From Micromonospora sediminicola (GTDB lineage Bacteria > Actinomycetota > Actinomycetes > Mycobacteriales > Micromonosporaceae), in NCBI RefSeq assembly GCF_900089585.1, contig NZ_FLRH01000003.1, positions 3,114,501 to 3,178,500 of the forward strand: a stretch of DNA of 64,000 nucleotides, given 5' to 3'. This document shows, piece by piece, positions 31,528 to 40,489 of this stretch. The stretch's first letter is position 1. Each line of letters starts with the position of its first letter. The notes under the pieces are model-generated. The model was given only the letters and a program-made list of their open reading frames with translations. It ran no database searches and was not told the DNA's origin. The position numbers were made by a program, and so were the translations under genes.

Positions 31528-32386
31528 GCGGGCCGCCCTGTCCACCCGGCGATCCGCCGGCGTCGGCCGGTTCGCCGGGCCGGCCCTGCGGTACCTCCTC
31601 CTGCTGCTGATGACCGTGCTGCTGGTCGGGCCGTTCCTCTGGCAGCTTTCCACCGCGCTCAAGAGCACCGGCGAACCGATCTACGGCCCGGACACCACGC
31701 TGTTGCCGGCCCACCCCACGCTGGGCAACTTCGGCAAGGTCACCGAGGTCATCCCGGTCTGGCGCTACATCGGCAACTCGGCGATCGTGGCGTTCGCCAG
31801 CGTCGTGACCAACTGCCTGCTCGGCGCCATGGCCGGCTACGCGCTGGCCCGGATGCGCTTCCGCGGACGGGGCGCGGTCTTCGCCGCCCTGCTCGCCTCG
31901 CTGGTCGTACCGTTCGAGGTGATCATGGTGAACGTCTTCCTCACCGTGCGCAGCCTCGGCCTGGTCGACACCCTGCTCGGCGTGCTGCTGCCCGGCGCGG
32001 TCAGCGGCCTGTCCATCCTGGTCATGCGCACCGCGTTCCTGGCCCTGCCGCGGGAGACCGAGGAGGCCGCCGCGATCGACGGCGCGGGAGAGTGGGCCCG
32101 GTTCTGGCGGGTCGCGCTGCCCAGCGTGCGCGGCTCGTTGGCGGTGGTCGGCGTGTTCAGCTTCCTGTTCGCCTGGGACGACTTCCTCTGGCCGCTCATC
32201 GTGCTGAAGAACCCCGACAACTTCACCCTCACCGTGGGCCTGCAGTACCTGTCCGGCACCTTCACCAACGACCAGCGGGTGGTCGCCGCTGGCACGATGA
32301 TCGCGGTCGTTCCGCTGCTCGCGGTCTTCTTCGCCCTGCAGCGGATGTTCTTCCGTGGCATCGGAGAGGGAGGGGTGAAGGGGTGA
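31427..32386 (+). CDS. Carbohydrate ABC transporter permease 2 (MalG/UgpE-like) with repeat-derived N-terminus
   Basis: 319 residues if the first ATG is used; six membrane segments, EAA loop EEAAAIDGAGEWARFWRVAL (about residues 208-227). The first 38 residues are the duplicated 19-residue unit and are polar, charged and absent from the family; the permease proper begins near MPRAALSTRRSAGVGRF at 31524. The first ATG makes an ATGA overlap with permease 1 and is kept here, but ATGs at 31484 and 31524 are equally possible starts. Function: membrane channel partner of the permease at 30546. It overlaps the GntR gene by GTGA. Confidence 0.88.
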   Translation: MSERTERSEGREGMPGQQGMSERTERSEGREGMPRAALSTRRSAGVGRFAGPALRYLLLLLMTVLLVGPFLWQLSTALKSTGEPIYGPDTTLLPAHPTLGNFGKVTEVIPVWRYIGNSAIVAFASVVTNCLLGAMAGYALARMRFRGRGAVFAALLASLVVPFEVIMVNVFLTVRSLGLVDTLLGVLLPGAVSGLSILVMRTAFLALPRETEEAAAIDGAGEWARFWRVALPSVRGSLAVVGVFSFLFAWDDFLWPLIVLKNPDNFTLTVGLQYLSGTFTNDQRVVAAGTMIAVVPLLAVFFALQRMFFRGIGEGGVKG

Positions 32387-33114
32387 CCACCACCAGCGGC
32401 AACAAGACCGCCTGGAAGCACGAGGCGCTGTACACCGCGTTGCGCGCCGAGATCGGCGAGGCGCTGCGTCCGCACGACCCGCTGCCCAGCGAGCGGGAAC
32501 TCGTCGCCCGGTTCGGGGTCAGCCGGGCGACCGTCCGGCAGGCCGTCGGCCGGTTGGAGGAGGAGGGCCTGGTCTACCGCGCCCAGGGCGCCGGCACGTT
32601 CGTGGCCGACCCGGCCACCATCTCCAAGTCCCTCGCCCTGACCTCGTTCAGCGAGGACATGCGCAGCCGCCGGCTCACCCCGGACTCCCGCCTGCTCGAC
32701 CTCACGCTCGTCCCGGCCGGCGTGGCCGTGGCGCGGGAGCTGTCGCTGTCCCCCGGCGCCGAGGTGGCCCACGTCCGCCGGCTCCGCCTCGCCGACGGCC
32801 TGCCCATGTGCGTCGAGGAGGTGTGGTTGCCGACCGAGCGCGTCGGTGAGCTCGACGCCGCGCTGGTCTCCGGCTCCCTCTACGACGTGCTCGCCGAGCG
32901 CGGGGTCCGGCCGCACCACGCCGACCAGGTGATCTCCGCGACCGTGGTCGACGCCGACCAGGCCGCGCTGCTCGGCGTGGCGGCCTACTCGCCCGCGCTG
33001 CGGGTGGACCGGACCACCTACGACGGCACCGGCGTGGCGGTCGAGCGGGCCGAGAGCATCTACCGCGCGGACCGGTACGACTTCCGCATCACCGTGACCC
33101 GAAGGACGCCGTGA
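32383..33114 (+). CDS. GntR-family regulator, HutC/UTRA subfamily
   Basis: 243 residues. Winged HTH (about 10-77: LPSERELVARFGVSRATVRQ, GAGTFVAD) followed by a UTRA effector domain (about 90-240: LLDLTLVPAGVAVARELSLS, VEEVWLPTERVGELD, YRADRYDFRITVTRRT). HutC-type regulators such as DasR, NagR and YvoA sense sugar phosphates, often GlcNAc-6-P or GlcN-6-P, by the UTRA domain. Gene position inside the operon and two operator-like sites in the divergent control region (29018-29033, 29127-29142) make it the likely local repressor. With NanE in the operon, a hexosamine phosphate is a reasonable effector; this is inference. GTG start in a GTGA overlap. Confidence 0.88.
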   Translation: MTTTSGNKTAWKHEALYTALRAEIGEALRPHDPLPSERELVARFGVSRATVRQAVGRLEEEGLVYRAQGAGTFVADPATISKSLALTSFSEDMRSRRLTPDSRLLDLTLVPAGVAVARELSLSPGAEVAHVRRLRLADGLPMCVEEVWLPTERVGELDAALVSGSLYDVLAERGVRPHHADQVISATVVDADQAALLGVAAYSPALRVDRTTYDGTGVAVERAESIYRADRYDFRITVTRRTP

Positions 33115-34025
33115 CCGCCCCGCTCCTGGCCGCCGTCGACATCGGCGGCACCAAGACCGCCGCCGCGCTGGTGCGGGCCGGCGCGGTGCTGGCCCGTACC
33201 CAGGCTCCGACGCCGGCGCGCGACGGCGCCGCCGCCGTCCTGGATCGGGCCGCCGCGCTGGTCCGCTCGCTCGGCGGCGCGCCGGTGGCCGTGGGCGTCG
33301 GCGCCCCCGGCCTGGTCGACCCGGCGACCGGCCTGCTCACCGCCGCCACCTCGTCGATCAGCGACTGGTCCCGGGTGGACGTGCCGGGTGCCGTCCGGGA
33401 CCGCCTCGGCCTGCCCGGCGCGGTGCTCAACGACGTCCAGGCGTTCACGCTCGGCGAGGCCGTGCACGGCGCCGGCCGCGGCCTGCCCACCGTGATCGGG
33501 GTGGCGGTCGGCACCGGCATCGGCGGCGGCGTGCACGTCGCCGGGATGCTGCTCAGCGGTCGATCGGGCGCCGCCGGGCACCTCGGCCACCTGCCCGTGC
33601 CGCAGGCGGTCGGCCGCCCCTGCCCGTGCGGCGCGACCGGGCACGTCGAGGCGGTCGCCGCCGGCCCGGCCGTCGCCGCGCGGTACGCCGAGCGCACCGG
33701 CGACCCGGTCGACCTGCCCGAGGTGGTGCGACGGGCCCGGGCCGGCGACGACGCGGCACGGACCGTCCTGGCCGAGGCGGGCGCCGCGCTCGGCACCGCC
33801 CTGGCCGGCCTGGCCAACGCCCTCGACCCGGACCGGATCGTGGTCGGCGGGGGCGCCGCCGTACCCGAGGTCCTGGCCGCCGCCGGCCCGGCCTTCGCCG
33901 CCGCCTGCATGCCGGTGCTGGGCCCGGTGCCGCTGGTCCCGGCCGCGCTCGGCGCGGACGCCGCGCTGGTCGGCGCCGCCGAGGCCGCCCTGCGGACGCT
34001 TGAGGAGGGCAGGGTCCGCCGATGA
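33111..34025 (+). CDS. ROK-family sugar kinase
   Basis: 304 residues. ATP-binding LAAVDIGGTKTAAALV at the N-terminus, GVGAPGLVD, catalytic Asp in VLNDVQAFTLGEAVHG, GVAVGTGIGGGVHVAG, and the ROK zinc-site region PCPCGATGHVEAVAAG. The zinc motif is normally CxCGxxGCxE; here the third Cys is replaced by His, so zinc may be held by two Cys and two His. With NanE downstream, a GlcNAc/ManNAc kinase role is likely, but glucokinase or mannokinase activity cannot be excluded. GTGA overlap before, ATGA overlap after. Confidence 0.85.
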   Translation: MTAPLLAAVDIGGTKTAAALVRAGAVLARTQAPTPARDGAAAVLDRAAALVRSLGGAPVAVGVGAPGLVDPATGLLTAATSSISDWSRVDVPGAVRDRLGLPGAVLNDVQAFTLGEAVHGAGRGLPTVIGVAVGTGIGGGVHVAGMLLSGRSGAAGHLGHLPVPQAVGRPCPCGATGHVEAVAAGPAVAARYAERTGDPVDLPEVVRRARAGDDAARTVLAEAGAALGTALAGLANALDPDRIVVGGGAAVPEVLAAAGPAFAAACMPVLGPVPLVPAALGADAALVGAAEAALRTLEEGRVRR

Positions 34026-35491
34026 TCGACATCGCGCTCGTACCGCTGGACGACCGGCCGGTCTGCCGGTCGCTGCCCGCCCTGGTCGCCGCCGTCGCCG
34101 GCGCGCACGTCCAGGTCCCACCGGCCGACCTGCTGCCGGCCCAGCGGCGGCCCGGCGACCCGGACGGGTTGGCGCGCTGGCTCGCCGGCCGCCGGGCCGA
34201 CGCCACGGTGGTCGCGCTGGAGACGCTGGGGCTCGGCGGGCTGATCGCCTCCCGGCTGCGCGACGACCCGGTCACCGCCGTGCTCGGCCGCTGGGCCGCC
34301 CTGCGCCAGGGCCCCGCGCCGGTCTACGCCGCCACCGTCGTGCAACGCACCCCCGACGCGGACGACGCCGGCGAGGAACCCGACTACTGGGCCCGGCACG
34401 GCCGCGCGCTGCACGCGTACTCGGCCGCGCTGCACCGGGGGATCGGCGCCGCCGAGCTGCCCGTCACCAACGTGCCGGCGGCGATCCGCCGCGACTTCCT
34501 GCGCCGCCGGCAGCGCAACCACGTGCTCAACCAGGCCGCGCTCGGGCTCGCCGCCGAGGGCGTGCTGGACACCCTCGTCGTCGGCGCGGACGACACCGCC
34601 GTCGCCGCGGTCGGCACCGCCGAGTGGCAGTGGCTGCGGACCTGGACGTCCTGGCTGGAGCTGACCGACCGGGTGCTCGCGCACCCGGGCGCCGACGAGA
34701 TCGGCGCGGTGCTCGTGGCCCGCGCGCTCGCCGCGGCCGCCGGTCACGCGCCCCGGATCGCGGTCGCCTGCGCCGATCCGGACGGGCTGGACCGGGTGGC
34801 CCGCTACGAACCGGTGCCGGTCGGCGTCGGCGTGGCCAGCCAGGCCGCCGCTGCCGGGGCCGAGGTGGTGGACCACGCCGCCGCCGACGCGGTGCTCGTG
34901 GTGCACCCGCCGCAACCCGGCGACGCCGACTGGGCGACCGCCCCGCCGGCCGACACCGACCCCGGGCCGGCCGCGCGTACCGCCGCACTGGTCCGCCGGC
35001 TGCTCGCCGAAGGCCGGCCGGTCGCCCTGGCCGACTGCGCGTTGGGCAACGGCGCCGATCCCCGGCTGGTGGCCGAGCTGGCCGCCGACGGCACGTACGC
35101 CCGGCTGGCCGGCTTCGCCGGCTGGAACACCGCCGGTAACACCGTCGGCAGCGCGCTCGCCACGCTGGTGGCCTACCAGGTAGGACGGGCCGCCGGCACC
35201 CTCGACCGGTCCGCCGCCCGCCGGCTGCTCGCTCACCGCCTGGTCGACGACCACGTCTGGATGTCGTACGCCCGGCCCCGGCTGCGACGCGAGCGCGGCA
35301 CCGACCCGACCCGGCACGACCACGTCCCGGACGCGGAGACCGCGCGGGTCACCGACCGGATCGAGCATCTGCTGCGCGAACGGTGGCGGCACCTCGACGC
35401 GGTGCCGGGCTTCGCGGTCGCCGCCGGCTCGGTGTGCCTGCCGTGGCACCGCACCTACGAGATCGACTTCACAGTGGAGGAAGACCGGTGA
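34022..35491 (+). CDS. DUF4127 family protein, function unknown
   Basis: 489 residues. The N-terminus MIDIALVPLDDRPVCRSLP is the family hallmark (DUF4127, PF13552); further conserved-looking stretches are VALETLGLGGLIASR, RRQRNHVLN, LVVGADDTAVAAVG, DCALGNGADPRLV, GFAGWNTAGNTVGSALA and VDDHVW. There is no signal peptide or membrane segment, so it is cytoplasmic. Polar, His- and Asp-rich motifs suggest an enzyme, possibly metal-dependent, but no catalytic mechanism can be assigned. Its tight packing between a sugar kinase and an FAD oxidoreductase argues for a catabolic step on the imported glycan. Confidence 0.85.
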   Translation: MIDIALVPLDDRPVCRSLPALVAAVAGAHVQVPPADLLPAQRRPGDPDGLARWLAGRRADATVVALETLGLGGLIASRLRDDPVTAVLGRWAALRQGPAPVYAATVVQRTPDADDAGEEPDYWARHGRALHAYSAALHRGIGAAELPVTNVPAAIRRDFLRRRQRNHVLNQAALGLAAEGVLDTLVVGADDTAVAAVGTAEWQWLRTWTSWLELTDRVLAHPGADEIGAVLVARALAAAAGHAPRIAVACADPDGLDRVARYEPVPVGVGVASQAAAAGAEVVDHAAADAVLVVHPPQPGDADWATAPPADTDPGPAARTAALVRRLLAEGRPVALADCALGNGADPRLVAELAADGTYARLAGFAGWNTAGNTVGSALATLVAYQVGRAAGTLDRSAARRLLAHRLVDDHVWMSYARPRLRRERGTDPTRHDHVPDAETARVTDRIEHLLRERWRHLDAVPGFAVAAGSVCLPWHRTYEIDFTVEEDR

Positions 35492-37158
35492 GCACTCCCG
35501 AACCGACAGTGACCGCCGACGTGGCCGTGGTCGGCGGTGGGCTCGGCGGGGTGGCCGCCGCGCTCGCCGCCGCCCGCGCCGGCGCCACGGTGGTCCTCGT
35601 CGAGGAGCTCTCCCGGGTCGGCGGTCAGGTCACCACCCAGGCACTGCCCGCGTTGGACGAACACCCGCACATCGAGAGCTTCGGCGCCTCCGCCGGCTAC
35701 CGGGCGTTCCGCGACACCGTCCGCGCCCACTACGGCGGCACGGCAAACCCGGGCGGCGGCTGGGTGAGCCGGCTCTGCTTCGAGCCGGCCGTCGCCGGGC
35801 AGGTGCTGGACGCGACCCTGGCCGAGGCGAAGGTGACGGTGCTGACCGGCCGGTCCCCGGTCGCGGCGCGGGCCGAGGGCGGCCGGATCCACGACGTGAC
35901 GCTGACCGACGGCACCGTGCTGGCCGCCGCCGTCTTCTGCGACGCCACCGAGCGCGGCGACCTGGCCCCGCTCGCCGGGTTCGCCACCGTCACCGGCTCG
36001 GAGGGCCGCGACGCGCACGGTGAGCCGGACGCCGTGCCCGGCGCCCCCGACCCCGCCGCCCAACAGTCGTTCACCTGGTGCGCGCTGGTGGAACACCACC
36101 CCGGCGCGGACTTCACCGGGCCCGCGCCCGCCCGCTACGCCGAGCTGCGGCACCGGCTCTCCTTCGACATCGCCGGCTGGGACGGCGGCGTGCACCGGTA
36201 CCGGATGTTCACCGACGGCCCGGACGGGCGGCCGCCGTTCTGGACCTACCGCCGGCTGCGCGCCACCGCGCCGGAGCTCGCGGTGCTCAACTGGGCGTCC
36301 AACGACTGCGCCGGGTACGACCCGATCGGTGACCCGGCGGGCGCCGAGCGGGCCGGTCGCGAGCTGACCGCCGCGTTCGTGCACTGGCTGCGGACCGAGG
36401 CGCCCCGCGAGGACGGTGGCCGGGGCTTCCCCGGGCTGCGCCTGGCCCCGGAGGCCGCCGGCACGGCCGACGGCTTCGCCGAGGCGCCGTACCTGCGTGA
36501 GTCACGGCGGATCGTGGTCGAGCGGCCGGTCACCGGCCACGACCTCGCCCCCGTGCCCGGGCGGGCCCGGGCGCGGCACCTGGCCGGCTCACTCGGCGTC
36601 ACCTGGTACCACGTGGACCTGCACGAACGCACCGGTCACCCGGATCCGGTCTACCGGGAGACCGCGCCGTTCACCATTCCGGCCGACGTGCTCGTCCCCC
36701 GCGGCGCGGTCAACCTGCTGGCCGCCGCCAAGAACCTCGGCGCCACCCAGGTCGCCGCCGCCGCGTACCGGGTGCACCACGGCGAGTGGGCGGTCGGTGA
36801 GGCGGCCGGGGCCCTCGCCGCCCGGGCCGCCCTGGACGCCCGGCCGGTGGGAGCCGTCCGCGACGACCCGGCGTTCCTGCTCGCGGTGCAGCGTGACCTG
36901 GTCGCCGCCGGCGTGCCGCTGGCCTGGGTGGCCGACGTGCCACCGGACGACCCGCGCTTCGCCGCCGTGCACCTGGCCGCCGCCCACGGGGCGGTGGAGG
37001 GGGAGCGGGCCGCCGACCTGGCGGTGGAACCCGACCGGTCGCCCGGACCGGAGGACCTGGCCGCGCTGCGCCGGGCCGCCCGGTCGCTGGGCGCCGACCC
37101 GTCCCTCGTGGACCCCGATCGCGCCCTCGGCGCCCTGATGGAGGACATCGTCCGATGA
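35488..37158 (+). CDS. FAD-dependent oxidoreductase, carbohydrate-cluster type
   Basis: 556 residues. FAD-binding Rossmann motif VAVVGGGLGGVAAALAAARA with the acidic strand end VVLVEE (about residues 12-42), then RVGGQVTTQ (about residues 46-54). The C-terminal part has YLRESRRIVVERPVTGHDL and VPRGAVNLLAAAKNLGATQV, a layout seen in PF12831-type oxidoreductases that occur in carbohydrate loci and are sometimes loosely annotated as xanthan lyases. No signal peptide, so cytoplasmic. It probably oxidises a sugar or amino sugar intermediate; substrate unknown. Start GTG at 35488 in a GTGA overlap with GTGGAGGAAG ahead; the upstream open frame overlaps DUF4127 and is not coding. Confidence 0.82.
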   Translation: MSTPEPTVTADVAVVGGGLGGVAAALAAARAGATVVLVEELSRVGGQVTTQALPALDEHPHIESFGASAGYRAFRDTVRAHYGGTANPGGGWVSRLCFEPAVAGQVLDATLAEAKVTVLTGRSPVAARAEGGRIHDVTLTDGTVLAAAVFCDATERGDLAPLAGFATVTGSEGRDAHGEPDAVPGAPDPAAQQSFTWCALVEHHPGADFTGPAPARYAELRHRLSFDIAGWDGGVHRYRMFTDGPDGRPPFWTYRRLRATAPELAVLNWASNDCAGYDPIGDPAGAERAGRELTAAFVHWLRTEAPREDGGRGFPGLRLAPEAAGTADGFAEAPYLRESRRIVVERPVTGHDLAPVPGRARARHLAGSLGVTWYHVDLHERTGHPDPVYRETAPFTIPADVLVPRGAVNLLAAAKNLGATQVAAAAYRVHHGEWAVGEAAGALAARAALDARPVGAVRDDPAFLLAVQRDLVAAGVPLAWVADVPPDDPRFAAVHLAAAHGAVEGERAADLAVEPDRSPGPEDLAALRRAARSLGADPSLVDPDRALGALMEDIVR

Positions 37159-37844
37159 CCGTGCTCGACGCGATCCGTGGCCGGCTGGTCGTCTCCTGCC
37201 AGGCCGATCCCGGTGAACCGCTCGACGACCCGGCGCACATGGTGGCGCTGGCCCGTTCCGCGCTGCACGGCGGCGCGGCCGGCATCCGCGCCCAGGGGCT
37301 GCGCGACCTGCGGGCGCTGCGCGCGGCGCTGCCCGACACCCCCCTGATCGGGCTGGTCAAGGACGGTGCCGAGGGCGTCTACATCACCCCGACGTTGGCG
37401 CATGCCGAGGCGGTGGCCGCCACCGGTGTGCAGATCGTCGCGCTCGACGGCACCCGGCGGCCCCGCCCGGACGGGCTCACGCTGGCCGAGACCGTGGCCG
37501 GGCTGCGGCGGCGGCACCCCCGGGTGCTGGTGATGGCGGACGTGGCGGACGCCGCCGACGGTCACGCCGCCGTCGCCGCCGGGGTGGACCTGGTCGGCAC
37601 CACGCTCTCCGGCTACACCGGCGGCGCGGTGCCGCACGACCCGGACCTGGAGCTGATCGGCACGCTCGTCGCCACGCTCCCGGTGCCGGTCGTCGCCGAG
37701 GGCCGGATCAACACCCCCGACGAGGCCGCCGCCGCCCTGCACCACGGCGCGCACGCCGTGGTGGTCGGTACCGCCATCACCCGGCCCGCCGTCGTCACCG
37801 CCCGCTTCGCCGCCGCGCTCGTCACCAGCCGGGAGATGTCATGA
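37155..37844 (+). CDS. nanE: N-acetylmannosamine-6-phosphate 2-epimerase
   Basis: 229 residues, TIM barrel. NanE marks: LVVSCQADPGEPL at the N-terminus, the catalytic Lys69 in LIGLVKDGAEGVYITP, VALDGTRRPRPDG, DLVGTTLSGYT and VVAEGRINTPDEAAAAL. It converts ManNAc-6-P to GlcNAc-6-P, which NagA and NagB elsewhere would take to fructose-6-P. No sialic acid lyase (NanA) or sialidase is nearby, so the source of ManNAc is not sialic acid by the usual route. ATGA overlaps on both sides. Confidence 0.93.
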   Translation: MTVLDAIRGRLVVSCQADPGEPLDDPAHMVALARSALHGGAAGIRAQGLRDLRALRAALPDTPLIGLVKDGAEGVYITPTLAHAEAVAATGVQIVALDGTRRPRPDGLTLAETVAGLRRRHPRVLVMADVADAADGHAAVAAGVDLVGTTLSGYTGGAVPHDPDLELIGTLVATLPVPVVAEGRINTPDEAAAALHHGAHAVVVGTAITRPAVVTARFAAALVTSREMS

Positions 37845-40351
37845 CCGTGCACGTCGTCAGCCACACCCACTGGGACCGCGAGTGGTACCGGCCGATGGAG
37901 TCCTTCCGGGCCCGCCTCGCCGAACTGGTCGCCCGGGTGTGCGACCAGCTCGACGCCGGCGAACTGCGCCGGTTCCACCTCGACGGGCAGACCGTCACCG
38001 CCCTGGACGCGCTCGCCGTCCGCCCCGACCTCGCCGACCGGATCCGGGCCCACGCCGCCGCCGGCCGGCTGCACGTGGGGCCGTGGCACGTGCTCGCGGA
38101 CAACCAGCTCGTCTCCGGCGAGAACCTGGTCCGTAACCTGCTCGCCGCCCGCCGGGTCGCCGCCGACCTGGGGCTGACGCTCGCGGACGTCGGCTACTGC
38201 CCGGACGCCTTCGGCCACCCCGCCGACCTGCCCCGGGTGCTGCGCGGCTTCGGTCTGGACACCGCGCTGGTCTGGCGGGGCGCGCCCCCGCGCCTGGCCC
38301 GGTTCCGCTGGCGCGCCCCGGACGGCTCCGAGGTGCTCGCGGTCAATCAGGGCTACTACGAGCCGGAGGTGCTCTGGGACGCGGCCTCCGCCGCCGACCG
38401 GCTCGCCGCGTTCCGCGACAGGCAGGCCGGCCGGGACGCCGACGGGCCGTACCTGCTGCTCAACGGCGGCGACCACCTGGCACCGCGACCGTTGCCCGCG
38501 GGCCTGGCCGACGGCGCGGCGGTGGAGAGCACGCTGGCCGGGTACTTCGCCGCGATCCGCGACGCGGTGCCGGCGGAACGGGTGGTCACCGGTGAGCTGC
38601 GCCACCCGGGCGACTGGTTGACGTTCGTGCTGGCCGGCACGCTGTCCACCCGGCTCTATCTGAAGCAGGCCAACGCCGCCGCCGAGACGCTGCTGGAGGC
38701 GTGGGCGGAGCCGCTGACCGTACGCGCCGGCCGCGCCCACGCGGTCGGCCTGCTCCGGCACGCCTGGGACGAGCTGCTCCAGAACGCCCCGCACGACTCC
38801 ATCTGCGGTTGCTCGGTGGACGAGGTGCACCGGGAGAACGAGGTGCGCTTCGACCGGGCCCGACAGGCCGGCGAGCACCTGGTCGAACGCGCCCTGCTGG
38901 ACCTCGGGCTGGACACCCGGCTCGCCGGTGACCCGGTGACCCGGGCCGCCGCCCTGGTGGTGGTGAACCCGCACGCCGCACCGGTGACCGGCCCGGTCGT
39001 GGTGGACGTGCACACCGCGCCCGGGCACACGCTGGCCGGGCTGGTCGACGCCGACGGCGCGCCGGTGCCGTACGAGCTGCGGGAGACCGGGCCGACGCCG
39101 TTGTTCTGCGCCGACCTGGACATCCTGCCGGACACCCGGGACACGCTGCGGCACCGCGTCGCCTTCGTCGCCGACGCCCCGGCCGGCGGCTGGACCGGCT
39201 ACACCGCGACCGTCGTCCCGGGCGAGCCGGCCCCCGTGCCGGCCGGCGTCCCGGGCCGTTCGGTGACCCGGGGCGACTGGACCCTGACGGTGGCCGACGA
39301 CGCCTCGTTCACCCTCACCGACGCGGCCACCGGCCGGACCCTGCCCGGGCTGGGCCGCCTGGTCGACGTCGGCGACGCCGGCGACACCTACACCTACGAC
39401 CCGCCCCGCCGCGACGAGTCGGTCACCCCGACGCTGCGCGAGGCGTGGGTCCACGACGGCCCGGTCGCCTCCCGCCTCGTCGTCCGCGCCGACCTCGACG
39501 TCCCGGCCGGCCTCACCGCCGACCGGAGCGCCCGGTCGGCCGAGCGGGTGGTGCTGTCGCTGACCGTCACCGCCACGCTCTGGGCCGGGGTGCCGGAGCT
39601 GGACTGGCGGCTGGAGTTCGACAACGCCGCCGACGACCACCGCCTCCAGGCCCACTTCCCGACCGATGCGCCGGCCACCGACTGGACCGCGGACGCCCAC
39701 TTCAGCCTGCTCACCCGCCCGCTCAAGGCGGCGCTCGGCCCGCTGCCCGAGCAGCGCGGGTACGAGGCCGACGCGGGCGTCGCGCCGGTCCGCTCGCTGG
39801 CCACCCTGCCGGGTCTGACGGTCCTCGCGCCGGGGCTGCCCGAGGTGCAGGGCATCGCGGGGGAGCGGCCGTCGCTGGCGGTGACGGTGCTGCGCGCGGT
39901 CGGCTGGTTGTCCCGGCCCGACCTGCGGGCCCGCACCGCCGGCGCCGGACCGCAGCTGCCCACGCCGGAGGCGCAGTGCCGGCGGCGGATCACCGCCGCG
40001 ATCGGGGTACGCCTCGACGACGGCGAGTCCGCGGTCACCACGGCGGCGGCGCACCGGCGCGCCCCGCTGCGGGCCTGGCAGCTGCGCCCCGGTGCGGTGG
40101 CGCCGGTCGCGACCCCGGGCCTGTGCGTGGACGGGGCGCAGGTGTCGGCGTACAAGCCGGCCGAGGACGGCGACGGCGCGGTGCTGCGGCTGGTCAACCC
40201 GACGTCCGCGCCGGTCGTGGTGACGGTGTCGGGGCTCGTCGGCACGCCCGTGGAGTGCGATCTCGCGGAGCGGACGGTGGGTGGCGCGGTGGCCGGCGAC
40301 CGGATCGCGCTGGGCCCGTTCGCGACGCGCAGCTTCCGCGTCACCGGCTGA
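37841..40351 (+). CDS. Alpha-mannosidase, GH38
   Basis: 836 residues. The N-terminal barrel has the zinc-site VVSHTHWDREWYRPM (His10 and Asp12) and the nucleophile Asp122 in YCPDAFGHPADLP; further NAPHDSICGCSVDEVH carries another zinc-ligand His. The C-terminal half is the usual GH38 beta-sandwich set (about 380-836). No signal peptide, so it acts on imported oligosaccharides in the cytoplasm, trimming alpha-linked mannose or a related residue such as an N-acetylated or oxidised one. It is the last gene of the run with 4-nt overlaps and is closed by a hairpin. Confidence 0.93.
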   Translation: MTVHVVSHTHWDREWYRPMESFRARLAELVARVCDQLDAGELRRFHLDGQTVTALDALAVRPDLADRIRAHAAAGRLHVGPWHVLADNQLVSGENLVRNLLAARRVAADLGLTLADVGYCPDAFGHPADLPRVLRGFGLDTALVWRGAPPRLARFRWRAPDGSEVLAVNQGYYEPEVLWDAASAADRLAAFRDRQAGRDADGPYLLLNGGDHLAPRPLPAGLADGAAVESTLAGYFAAIRDAVPAERVVTGELRHPGDWLTFVLAGTLSTRLYLKQANAAAETLLEAWAEPLTVRAGRAHAVGLLRHAWDELLQNAPHDSICGCSVDEVHRENEVRFDRARQAGEHLVERALLDLGLDTRLAGDPVTRAAALVVVNPHAAPVTGPVVVDVHTAPGHTLAGLVDADGAPVPYELRETGPTPLFCADLDILPDTRDTLRHRVAFVADAPAGGWTGYTATVVPGEPAPVPAGVPGRSVTRGDWTLTVADDASFTLTDAATGRTLPGLGRLVDVGDAGDTYTYDPPRRDESVTPTLREAWVHDGPVASRLVVRADLDVPAGLTADRSARSAERVVLSLTVTATLWAGVPELDWRLEFDNAADDHRLQAHFPTDAPATDWTADAHFSLLTRPLKAALGPLPEQRGYEADAGVAPVRSLATLPGLTVLAPGLPEVQGIAGERPSLAVTVLRAVGWLSRPDLRARTAGAGPQLPTPEAQCRRRITAAIGVRLDDGESAVTTAAAHRRAPLRAWQLRPGAVAPVATPGLCVDGAQVSAYKPAEDGDGAVLRLVNPTSAPVVVTVSGLVGTPVECDLAERTVGGAVAGDRIALGPFATRSFRVTG

Positions 40352-40369
40352 GCGCTCGGCGTCTGGAGT

Positions 40370-40406
40370 GGGGGTCCCGCCGGCTCGCGTGCCGGTGCGG
40401 GCCCCC
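40370..40406 (+). terminator. Terminator of the GntR-controlled cluster
   Basis: GC-rich hairpin (40370-40384 with 40391-40406) with two single-nucleotide bulges and a 6-nt loop, 18 nt after the GH38 stop. Confidence 0.7.
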
Positions 40407-40429
40407 GCACCGATTTCGGCCCGCGCGCA

Positions 40430-40458
40430 TTGTCCGGCCGGGCCGGCTGCCGTACGCT
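40430..40458 (+). promoter_or_regulatory. Promoter of the first cyanophycinase-like gene
   Basis: TTGTCC (40430-40435), 17-bp spacer, TACGCT (40453-40458). Expected start near 40465 gives a leader of about 32 nt that contains the hairpin at 40473-40489. Confidence 0.65.
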
Positions 40459-40472
40459 CGGTCCCGGCTCGC

Positions 40473-40489
40473 CCTCACGACCCGTGAGG
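40473..40489 (+). promoter_or_regulatory. Leader hairpin masking the ribosome-binding site
   Basis: CCTCACG (40473-40479) pairs perfectly with CGTGAGG (40483-40489) across a 3-nt loop. The second arm contains the start of the GAGGAG ribosome site (40486-40491) of the gene at 40497, so the mRNA could close its own site. Confidence 0.55.

Noticed and set aside
37155..37844. Sialic acid catabolism as the role of the nanE cluster
   Set aside because: No sialidase, NanA lyase or sialic acid transporter is present; GH38 and GHL10 point to other glycans.
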